Below are positions 5,961 to 12,221 of a stretch of DNA of 12,221 nt, piece after piece. Position 1 is the stretch's first letter. Every line of letters begins with the position of its first letter. The translations under genes and the position numbers were made by a program. The notes below the pieces were generated by a model that did no database searches, had not been told where the DNA came from, and was given only the letters and a program-made list of their open reading frames with translations. Location: assembly GCA_012511485.1 (NCBI GenBank), contig JAAZFZ010000113.1:1-12221 (forward strand), written 5' to 3'. The stretch is from Clostridiales bacterium. GTDB taxonomy: Bacteria > Bacillota > Clostridia > Oscillospirales > Acutalibacteraceae.

Positions 5961-6049
5961 GGGGACTATAAGCCACTTCTTAGGATGCGTTTGCAGGCTT
6001 GTCACCGCGGCCGTTTATGCGGGGAAGCCTTGCGTAAACGGTTTTTATT
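5961..6049 (+). ncRNA. Candidate small non-coding RNA of about 90 nt, unknown family
   Basis: The stretch between the promoter-like element and the terminator can fold. GG(5961-5962)/CC(6005-6006), GAC(5964-5966)/GUC(6001-6003) and AAGCC(5970-5974)/GGCUU(5996-6000) stack with one G-A mismatch and a UAU bulge. They enclose a small UGC-GUUU-GCA hairpin (5986-5995). Four nucleotides after the outer stem comes the terminator hairpin. The segments GCGGGG and AAGCC occur twice: GCGGGG at 5959-5964 and AAGCC at 5970-5974, then contiguous as GCGGGGAAGCC at 6019-6029. GGCUU can therefore pair with either AAGCC copy. I could not match it to SRP RNA, 6S RNA, tmRNA, a tRNA or a riboswitch I know. Its 3' end overlaps the stop codon of the topoisomerase A gene on the other strand. 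Existence is inferred from signals, not from expression. Confidence 0.45.
6011..6049 (+). terminator. Strong plus-strand intrinsic terminator
   Basis: The RNA of the plus strand pairs 6011-6024 with 6028-6041: a 14-bp stem with three G-U pairs around an AAG loop. UUUUUAUU (6042-6049) follows. On the minus strand the G-U pairs become mismatches and no T-run follows, so the structure works in the plus direction only and does not terminate the topoisomerase operon. Confidence 0.75.
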
Positions 6050-8294
6050 CTTTGACCATTGATATCTGTTCACCTGCATCCCCTGCACTCAAAACTGCTC
6101 CTGCAGCAGGTAGATTTTTTGTTTTATATCTGTAGGGCTTTTTAAATTCACCCTCAATATAATCCCTGACTTGAAACAATCTCTGACCTTTTTTCAGAGT
6201 CATAACAGATACTCCGACGGTATCCTTCGTTGCTTTAGGTGCAATAGCACCTGTATTCAGTAATAGCAGCCTGCCGGCTGATGATTGCATAACTAGCTCA
6301 CAGTCTTGTTGAATGTGTTTGATTGCAACAATAGGCGATTTATCAGAATATGCTTTTATTAATTTTTTTCTGTTTGTTTTTGTCTGATAGGAACTCAAAT
6401 CAATTTTTGCCACTTTTCCGTTTTCAAAAAAGAACAGCATATATCTCTTATAATCCGATGTTACGGTCATCTGAATTGCTGTTTCGCCCTGGTCCATTTC
6501 AAGCTTTGATGCAACATAATCACCGAGAACACTGGTCTTTGTATCATCAAAATCTGATACTCTGGATTTATAGACCTGGCAAAGATTTGTGAAAAACAGC
6601 AGCTCTTCGGAATTTGTGGATTCAATAACCTGCTCAATTCTGTCCCCATCCTTGAGCTTATGCTCACCGCTCATTCTCAACGAAAGCGGAGTGATTTTCT
6701 TAAAGTAGCCTTCCTTTGTGAAGAAAAGTGTAACGGGATAGTCTGGAATCTCAGGTAATTCCTCGATTTCCTCAATTTCCGATACAAAAACAATCTCTGT
6801 GCGGCGTGGTTTGCCGTATTTTTGGATAACATCGTTAAGCTCTGATATAATTATTCTTTTAACTCTGGACTTTGAAGATAGAATATCCTCCATATCTTCA
6901 ACGCTTTTTTTGAGGTTCTCAATATCCTGAGTGCGCTTAATGATATACTCACGGTTTAGGTGGCGCAGCTTTATCTCGGCAACAAATTCCGCCTGAACTT
7001 TGTCAATTTTGAAACCTATCATGAGGTTTGGAACAACCTCATTTTCCTCCTCTGTGTTCCTGACTATTGCTATAGCCTTATCTATATCAAGCAGAATCTT
7101 TGCAAGCCCTTTTAACAGATGCAGCCTTTCCTTTGCCTTAGTGAGGTCAAAGAAAACACGCCTGCGCACACATTCGGTTCTGAATGAAATCCATTCAAGC
7201 AAAAGCTCCGAAACGCCAAGAACTCTGGGTACTCCGGCAATAAGAACATTGAAATTGCAGGAAAAGGTATCCTCAAGAGCTGTCATCCTGAAAAGCTTCT
7301 GCATGAGCTTATCCGCATCGGTTCCTCTTTTTAAATCAATTGTTATTTTCAGGCCGTTTCTATCAGTTTCATCCCTGATATCATTGATTTCCTTAACAGA
7401 GCCGCTCTTAACCTTTTCCACAATCTTATCGATTATTGCTTCAGCCGTTGTTGTAGGCGGAATTTCGGTAATATCAATGCAATTGTTCGATTTATCATAT
7501 ACATATTTTGAGCGGATTTTTATTCCGCCCCTGCCGGTCTTAAAAATTTCTTCAATTGCGTCACGGTCATAAAGAATCTGTGCGCCTCCGATAAAATCGG
7601 GGGCTTTTAATGTGTCGGTAACATTATGCTCCGTGTTCTTAATGAGAGCAATTGTGGTTTCGCAGACTTCCCTTAGGTTAAATGAGCAGATGGAGCTTGC
7701 CATGCCCACGGCAATACCTGTATTTGCATTGACAAGAATTGAAGGAAAAGTAACCGGCAGAAGGGTCGGTTCCTTCATTGTATTGTCATAGTTATCAACA
7801 AAATCAACAGTGTCCTTATCAATATCTCTGAAAAGCTCTGCACAAATAGCTTCAAGCTTAGCCTCCGTGTACCTTGACGCCGCCCACTGCATATCCCTTG
7901 AATAAGACTTGCCGAAATTGCCCTTGGAGTCAACATAGGGGTGAAGAAGAGCCTCATATCCCCTTGAAAGCCTCACCATTGTTTCATAAATAGCAGCATC
8001 ACCGTGCGGATTGAGTTGCATAGTGCGCCCAACAATATTTGCCGATTTGGAGCGACCACCTGTTAAAAGACCCATTTTATACATTGTGTATAAAATCTTT
8101 CTGTGAGAAGGCTTGAAGCCATCAATTTCCGGGATTGCTCTTGACATTATAACGCTCATTGCATAGGGCATATAGTTGGTTTCAAGCGTCTGCGTTATAG
8201 GCTGGCTTACCACCTCGCCCGCACCGATAATATGGGCGTTTTCAGGTATTATCTCATTTTGATTCTCTTTTTTATTACCCTTTTTGCCTGCCAT
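6045..8294 (-). CDS. Type II DNA topoisomerase subunit A (divergent GyrA/ParC family), 749 aa
   Basis: DNA cleavage and rejoining subunit, working as an A2B2 tetramer with the B subunit encoded upstream. The winged-helix cleavage domain is intact: YAMSVIMSRAIPE (44-56), DGFKPSHRK (58-66), NPHGDAAIYE (95-104) and RYTEAKL (141-147), in which Tyr142 is the expected catalytic tyrosine. A coiled-coil region at about 380-480 precedes a C-terminal beta-pinwheel whose blades begin near VTLFFTKEGYFKK (521), ELLFFTN (564) and RYMLFFFENGKVAK (617). The length of 749 aa is near ParC of E. coli and shorter than most GyrA. I see no GyrA-box (QRRGGKG type) in the pinwheel; that region reads SGEHKLKDGDRIE. 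At the quinolone-determining positions, Ala100 and Glu104 replace Ser83 and Asp87 of E. coli GyrA. GAGGAG 6 nt upstream supports the start, and the gap from subunit B is 20 nt. It is probably a topoisomerase IV-like enzyme additional to the main gyrase. Confidence 0.9.
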   Translation of the reverse strand: MAGKKGNKKENQNEIIPENAHIIGAGEVVSQPITQTLETNYMPYAMSVIMSRAIPEIDGFKPSHRKILYTMYKMGLLTGGRSKSANIVGRTMQLNPHGDAAIYETMVRLSRGYEALLHPYVDSKGNFGKSYSRDMQWAASRYTEAKLEAICAELFRDIDKDTVDFVDNYDNTMKEPTLLPVTFPSILVNANTGIAVGMASSICSFNLREVCETTIALIKNTEHNVTDTLKAPDFIGGAQILYDRDAIEEIFKTGRGGIKIRSKYVYDKSNNCIDITEIPPTTTAEAIIDKIVEKVKSGSVKEINDIRDETDRNGLKITIDLKRGTDADKLMQKLFRMTALEDTFSCNFNVLIAGVPRVLGVSELLLEWISFRTECVRRRVFFDLTKAKERLHLLKGLAKILLDIDKAIAIVRNTEEENEVVPNLMIGFKIDKVQAEFVAEIKLRHLNREYIIKRTQDIENLKKSVEDMEDILSSKSRVKRIIISELNDVIQKYGKPRRTEIVFVSEIEEIEELPEIPDYPVTLFFTKEGYFKKITPLSLRMSGEHKLKDGDRIEQVIESTNSEELLFFTNLCQVYKSRVSDFDDTKTSVLGDYVASKLEMDQGETAIQMTVTSDYKRYMLFFFENGKVAKIDLSSYQTKTNRKKLIKAYSDKSPIVAIKHIQQDCELVMQSSAGRLLLLNTGAIAPKATKDTVGVSVMTLKKGQRLFQVRDYIEGEFKKPYRYKTKNLPAAGAVLSAGDAGEQISMVKE

Positions 8295-8314
8295 TCTAAA
8301 CTCCTCAAAAATTT

Positions 8315-10297
8315 TTAAGAAACATCAGCCATATCAATATACAAATGGCCGCTACTTGCTATAAAATCCTTTCTGCCGGAAAGGTTATCGCCAAGGAGCA
8401 AATCAAACATATCAGATGTTGCCTTAGCATCTGCAGGGTCAACCTTTATCAGCCTTCTCGTAGCCGGATTCATAGTTGTCAAGGACATCATATCCGCATC
8501 GTTTTCACCAAGCCCCTTTGAGCGCTGAATGGTGAATTTATTATCCCCTATTTCGGCGAGCGCCTGAGTTTTTTCTGTTTCGTTATATGCAAACCATGTT
8601 TCATTTTTGCAGGTTATTTCATACAGCGGGGACTCGGCGATGAAAACTACCCCCTCTTCAATAAGAGTGGGCATAAGCCTGTATATCATTGTCAGAATCA
8701 GTGTTCTAATCTGAAAGCCGTCAACATCGGCATCCGTGCAGATGATAACCTTGCTCCAGCGCAGAAGGTCAATGTTGAAGGAGGAGAGATCCTTTGAGGC
8801 TTTGCTTTTAACCTCAACCCCGCAGCCCAACACCTTAATAAGGTCAGTTATAATATCATTCTTAAATATTCTGTTAAACTCGGATTTAAGGCAATTGAGA
8901 ATTTTACCACGGACGGGAATAATCGCCTGAAACTCCGAATTCCTTGCCTGCTTGCAGGCACCCAAAGCCGAATCACCCTCAACAATATATAATTCCCTTT
9001 CGTTGACATCCTTGCTTCTGCAGTCAACAAATTTCTGAACTCTGTTTGTTAAATCATTTGAACTCTGCAGAGTTTTTTTTAGGTTCTGGCGTGTGTTTTC
9101 GGCTTTTATTCGGCTTCTCATATTTATCAGAATCTGGTCACAGATTTTATCGGCATCCGCCTTATTTTCAATGAAATAAACTTCAATCTGATGGCGCAGA
9201 AATTCCGTCATCGCTTCCTGAATAAACTTGTTTGTAATTGCCTTCTTAGTCTGGTTCTCATAAGATGTCTGAGTGGAAAACGATGAAATGACAAGAATCA
9301 GGCAATCCTCAATATCCTGAAAGCTGATTTTTGGGTCGCTTTTAAGGTACTTGCCGTTTTGCTTCAGATATGAATCAATCTGCGAAACGAAAGCACTTTT
9401 TGTTGCCTTTTCGGGCGCACCGCCATATTCGAGCCAGCTAGAATTATGATAGAATTCCTTTAGCTGGTTTTTGTTTGAGAAACACAAAGCGGCGTTGAGC
9501 TTAACTTTATAATCTTTTTGGTCCTTCCTGTCTCTCCCAACTCTTTCTGCCTGCCAGAATTGAACATCTGTCATGGCATTGCCTGCAGCAATTTCCTTTA
9601 TATAGTCCTTGATTCCGTTTTCAGAGAAAAACTCAAAGGTTTCAAAGGAATTCTTGTCTGTCTGATTTTTTAAAATAAATCTTACGCCGGAATTTATTAC
9701 CGACTGGCGTTTAAGAGTATCTTTAAAGTATTCTAGAGGTATTGCAATTTCGGTGAACACCTGCAAATCAGGAAGCCATTTGATTCTGGTGCCTGTATCT
9801 CTCTTTTTGTATGGCTCTTTATTCAGCTGGCCGGAAGGATGACCATGCTTGAAATTAATAGTGTATTTGAATCCATCGGCATGAATTTCAGCCTCCATAT
9901 ATTCGGATGCATATTGAGTGGCGCAGAGACCAAGCCCGTTTAAACCGAGAGAGTATTCGTAGCTGCCGCCGCTGTTTGTGTTATATTTGCCGCCGGCATA
10001 AAGCTCACAGAAAACAAGCTCCCAGTTATAACATTTTTCCTTTTGGTTATAATCAACCGGTATGCCCCTTCCGAAGTCCTGGACTTCAATAGAATTATCA
10101 AGAAAGCGGGTAACAATAATCCTATCTCCGTAGCCTTCACGTGCTTCATCTATTGAATTTGAAATAATCTCAAATGCGGAATGCTGGCAGCCTTCAAGCC
10201 CATCAGAACCGAAGATAACGGCGGGGCGTTTCCTTACTCTGTCTGCCCCTTCGAGCTTGACAATGCTTTCGTTTCCGTAGCGATTCTTTTTTGCCAT
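8315..10297 (-). CDS. Type II DNA topoisomerase subunit B (divergent GyrB/ParE family), 660 aa
   Basis: ATPase and Toprim subunit that drives DNA strand passage with the A subunit encoded next. The GHKL ATPase domain has E43 and N47 (FEIISNSIDEA), D74 in VQDFGRGIP and a glycine loop SLGLNGLGLCA (116-125), where standard GyrB has GLHGVG. The transducer contributes QTK at 349-351. The Toprim domain has VEGDSALG (439-446), DADVDG (522-527) and RSKGLGEND (592-600), so the metal-binding acids are all present. The normal EGGTH motif is replaced by YGGAPEKATKSAF (291-303). The length of 660 aa matches Gram-positive GyrB/ParE, without the insertion seen in E. coli GyrB. AAGGA at 10307-10311 lies 9 nt before the ATG. 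The gene is 30 nt downstream of the LiaF-like gene and 20 nt upstream of subunit A, consistent with one operon. The divergent motifs point to a second topoisomerase and not the dnaA-linked gyrB. Confidence 0.9.
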   Translation of the reverse strand: MAKKNRYGNESIVKLEGADRVRKRPAVIFGSDGLEGCQHSAFEIISNSIDEAREGYGDRIIVTRFLDNSIEVQDFGRGIPVDYNQKEKCYNWELVFCELYAGGKYNTNSGGSYEYSLGLNGLGLCATQYASEYMEAEIHADGFKYTINFKHGHPSGQLNKEPYKKRDTGTRIKWLPDLQVFTEIAIPLEYFKDTLKRQSVINSGVRFILKNQTDKNSFETFEFFSENGIKDYIKEIAAGNAMTDVQFWQAERVGRDRKDQKDYKVKLNAALCFSNKNQLKEFYHNSSWLEYGGAPEKATKSAFVSQIDSYLKQNGKYLKSDPKISFQDIEDCLILVISSFSTQTSYENQTKKAITNKFIQEAMTEFLRHQIEVYFIENKADADKICDQILINMRSRIKAENTRQNLKKTLQSSNDLTNRVQKFVDCRSKDVNERELYIVEGDSALGACKQARNSEFQAIIPVRGKILNCLKSEFNRIFKNDIITDLIKVLGCGVEVKSKASKDLSSFNIDLLRWSKVIICTDADVDGFQIRTLILTMIYRLMPTLIEEGVVFIAESPLYEITCKNETWFAYNETEKTQALAEIGDNKFTIQRSKGLGENDADMMSLTTMNPATRRLIKVDPADAKATSDMFDLLLGDNLSGRKDFIASSGHLYIDMADVS

Positions 10298-10327
10298 TTA
10301 TAATCATCCTTAATGTAGTAAGTAAAA

Positions 10328-11059
10328 CTATTTGATTTTTACATCTACTCCGCCGAGTATTGCAACATATTTTATGCTTAACACCGGCAGGTTTTCGTCA
10401 AATACATTGGGAACAAGATTATCACAACCGCCGAGAATTGCAACTCCGTTAACCTCGACTCTCATGCCGGCAGGAACGAATATGTCAACACCGCCAAGAA
10501 TTGCCGTTGCATTAAATGTGACATTTCGGTTTATTCTGATATTAGATAGGTCAATATCAAGCCCACCCAGAATTGCGGTTGCAGAGCCGCCACAAAGGTC
10601 AGAGCTGTTGTTTATGTACTCCCCGCCGCTGAAAACCGCAAGATATTCGGGCCTTGAGGAGGAATCAAACTTTGCATTGACAAAATTATTATTCCTATGC
10701 TCATAATTGCCTGCTGCATTACTAAAATTTTCGGGGATTTTCTTTTTCTTTATTGAGCTGATAATTAACCAAAGGCCAAAGGCAATGAAAAGAATTGCAA
10801 GACCTGTGACTTGAAACTGCCTTCTGCTCAGTATATCCTGCTCATAAACAAACAGCCATATACCTAGCCCGAGCAACAGTGAGTTCATGAAGGATATGCC
10901 CGTTGAAATCATGCTGCCAACAGAAGGCACAATGATGAACAATGTCCACCAACCATCAAAGCTTTTGAGCTCCCAAAAGCCCATAACTGCGCCAAGAAGA
11001 TACCCACCGATAAAAAGTGCGGTAATGCCGAAAAGTATTCTCGTGATGTTTCTCTTCAT
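10328..11059 (-). CDS. LiaF-like (YvqF-type) four-helix membrane protein with an AILGG-repeat domain, 243 aa
   Basis: The N-terminal half has about four hydrophobic segments (roughly 5-26, 36-55, 57-72 and 83-101), like the LiaI/LiaF transmembrane domain. A basic stretch SSIKKKK (101-107) and a polar linker follow. The C-terminal domain (about 137-243) holds four copies of AILGG (162-166, 186-190, 207-211, 233-237), preceded by a related AVFSGG (141-146). The spacing is about 21-26 residues, as in the beta-solenoid of LiaF C-terminal domains. In Bacillus, LiaF inhibits the envelope-stress sensor LiaS. No liaS or liaR is seen here, so the role in this organism is unknown. Many anaerobes carry such proteins as orphans. 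AGGGG at 11066-11070, 6 nt from the ATG, supports the start. The gene follows ftsH by 27 nt and precedes topoisomerase B by 30 nt, suggesting co-transcription. Confidence 0.85.
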   Translation of the reverse strand: MKRNITRILFGITALFIGGYLLGAVMGFWELKSFDGWWTLFIIVPSVGSMISTGISFMNSLLLGLGIWLFVYEQDILSRRQFQVTGLAILFIAFGLWLIISSIKKKKIPENFSNAAGNYEHRNNNFVNAKFDSSSRPEYLAVFSGGEYINNSSDLCGGSATAILGGLDIDLSNIRINRNVTFNATAILGGVDIFVPAGMRVEVNGVAILGGCDNLVPNVFDENLPVLSIKYVAILGGVDVKIK

Positions 11060-11086
11060 GTCTGTCCCCTTTCTTAGTCAATAATG

Positions 11087-12221
11087 TTATGGTTGGTCGG
11101 ATGGTTGCTCAGCCTCTGCGGGAGTTTTTTCAGTAGGCTCAGCATAATTTGAATCCATAAGCTTTTTGAATTCCTCGCCGTCAATTTTTTCTCTCTTTAG
11201 CAATTCACCTGCAACTAAATTCAGCTTATCTATATGCTCAGTAAGGATTTTAAGTGTCCTTTCATACGAACTCTTAATGATTTTATTGACTTCATCGTCA
11301 ATTTCGGATGCAATGCTTTCAGAGTAATTTCTCATATGGGTATAGTCACGCCCTAAAAACACTTCATTGTGACCCGAGCTATACGAAATCGGGCCAAGAT
11401 TTTCACTCATGCCGTATTTTACAACCATATTTCTTGCCTGCTCCGTTGCCCTTTCAATATCGTTTGAAGCGCCTGTCGAGATATCGCCCATAATGATAGA
11501 TTCCGCTACACGGCCGCCCATAAGTACAACGATGCCGTTAAGCATATCACTCTTGGTAACAAAGCTCTTATCCTCCTGTGGCATGGACATCGTATATCCG
11601 CCTGCCATGCCTCTCGGAATAATGGATATCTGATGAACAGGATCTTGCCCTTCAAGATAGTAGGTAGCAATGGCGTGGCCGCTCTCATGGTAAGCGGTAA
11701 GCCTTTTCTCTTTATCGCTGATTTTATGGGACTTTTTCTCCGTGCCCATAACTACCTTAATAGTAGCCTCTTCAATTTCTTCCATTGTAATTGCTTTTTT
11801 ATCTCTTCTTGCTGCAAGAAGAGCAGCCTCGTTGAGCAGGTTCTCAAGGTCTGCTCCGGTGAAGCCGATAGTTGATTTTGCAATAATGCTTAATTCGACA
11901 TCAGGTGCAAGCGGTTTGCCCTTTGCATGAACACGAAGAATTTCCTCCCTGCCCTTTGAATCAGGGTGGCCGACTGTTATCTGCCTGTCAAATCTGCCGG
12001 GGCGAAGCAGGGCGGGGTCAAGAATATCAGGCCTGTTTGTCGCGGCAATTACTATTACGCCCTCATTAATTCCGAAACCGTCCATTTCAACGAGCAGCTG
12101 ATTCAATGTCTGTTCTCTTTCATCATGACCGCCGCCCATACCTGCGCCACGGTGACGACCAACGGCATCAATTTCATCAATAAAAATAATGGAGGGAGAG
12201 TTCTTTTTGGCCTGGTCAAAA
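11087..12221 (-). CDS. ftsH: FtsH, ATP-dependent membrane zinc metalloprotease (C-terminal 377 aa)
   Basis: The gene enters from the right edge. The N-terminal membrane helices and Walker A are outside the window, and the visible frame begins within FDQAKKNSPSIIFIDEIDAV. Numbering from the first complete codon, Walker B IIFIDEID is at 11-18. The second region of homology, VIAATNRPDILDPALLRPGR, follows with its arginine finger. The protease active site HESGH is at 178-182, with Asp254 in TGASNDIERA as the expected third zinc ligand. FtsH degrades unneeded or misassembled membrane proteins and some cytoplasmic regulators. The tail is acidic and rich in proline, alanine and glutamate (EPTEKTPAEAEQPSDQP). 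A methionine at 12139 begins an apparently complete frame but lies within the AAA domain and is not the real start. The gene is intact as far as seen and heads the run ftsH, LiaF-like, topoisomerase B, topoisomerase A. Confidence 0.97.
   Translation of the reverse strand, partial: FDQAKKNSPSIIFIDEIDAVGRHRGAGMGGGHDEREQTLNQLLVEMDGFGINEGVIVIAATNRPDILDPALLRPGRFDRQITVGHPDSKGREEILRVHAKGKPLAPDVELSIIAKSTIGFTGADLENLLNEAALLAARRDKKAITMEEIEEATIKVVMGTEKKSHKISDKEKRLTAYHESGHAIATYYLEGQDPVHQISIIPRGMAGGYTMSMPQEDKSFVTKSDMLNGIVVLMGGRVAESIIMGDISTGASNDIERATEQARNMVVKYGMSENLGPISYSSGHNEVFLGRDYTHMRNYSESIASEIDDEVNKIIKSSYERTLKILTEHIDKLNLVAGELLKREKIDGEEFKKLMDSNYAEPTEKTPAEAEQPSDQP

Noticed and set aside
5821..5976. An in-frame N-terminal extension that would make SecG 135 aa long.
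   Set aside because: SecG is normally about 75-85 aa. A perfect GGAGGG ribosome binding site precedes the ATG at 5820, and a promoter candidate lies inside the extension.
5957..6049. The idea that the plus-strand RNA is SRP RNA, 6S RNA or a tRNA.
   Set aside because: It lacks the SRP GGAA/AGCAG core, is too short for 6S RNA, and has no T-loop or acceptor-stem pattern.
7000..7572. A 190-codon plus-strand open frame inside the topoisomerase A gene.
   Set aside because: The opposite strand encodes a conserved enzyme domain; the frame is an antisense shadow rich in Ser, Ile and Leu with no recognisable fold.
10332..10706. A 124-codon plus-strand open frame opposite the LiaF-like gene.
   Set aside because: It is the complement of the AILGG repeats, has no ribosome binding site of note, and shows repeat-derived low-complexity sequence.

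Overview
The window looks like chromosomal DNA of an anaerobic, low-to-moderate GC Firmicute. The class Clostridia is likely, and gut Oscillospirales/Ruminococcaceae-type organisms fit best, but this placement is inferred from gene style. The support is strong AGGAGG-type ribosome binding sites, AT-rich intergenic DNA with sigma-A-like promoters, ferredoxin-rich flavoprotein redox genes of the kind found in fermentative anaerobes, and a second, divergent type II topoisomerase pair. No insertion sequence, phage gene, CRISPR array, tRNA or rRNA is visible.

Layout. (1) 1-167, minus strand: the 5' end of purE (purine synthesis), cut by the window edge. (2) 168-340: a divergent intergenic region with a purE promoter and two adjacent AT-rich dyads. 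It is followed by a plus-strand lipoprotein gene of unknown function (341-922), whose end overlaps the end of the next operon. (3) 5405-914, minus strand: a three-gene redox operon encoding a NuoE/HydC-like [2Fe-2S] protein, a NuoF/HydB-like FMN/NAD protein, and a large multi-cluster flavoprotein that joins a NuoG/HydA-like [2Fe-2S] domain to a GltD/NfnL-like FAD/NADPH domain and several [4Fe-4S] modules. There is no hydrogenase H-cluster domain and no molybdopterin catalytic domain. The set therefore resembles the HydABC-type electron-bifurcating complexes with a pyridine-nucleotide module in place of the gas- or formate-converting one. (4) 5820-5569, minus strand: secG with its own promoter and terminator. 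(5) 5927-6050, plus strand: a promoter-like element, a foldable stretch and a strong intrinsic terminator, which together suggest an unannotated small RNA of about 90 nt. (6) 12221-6045, minus strand: the probable operon ftsH (5' end missing), a LiaF-like membrane protein with a four-fold AILGG repeat, and the B and A subunits of a divergent type II topoisomerase.

How the genes relate. The redox operon probably moves electrons between NAD(H), NADP(H) and perhaps ferredoxin, which would balance cofactors in fermentation. This is inferred from domains only. ftsH, the LiaF-like gene and secG all concern the membrane and its proteins, but secG is a separate transcription unit. The topoisomerase pair keeps the catalytic tyrosine, the Toprim acids and the ATPase motifs but has no recognisable GyrA-box, so it probably relaxes or decatenates DNA rather than introducing negative supercoils. 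The two items most worth follow-up are the plus-strand RNA candidate at about 5961-6049 and the GltD-containing bifurcase-like operon.
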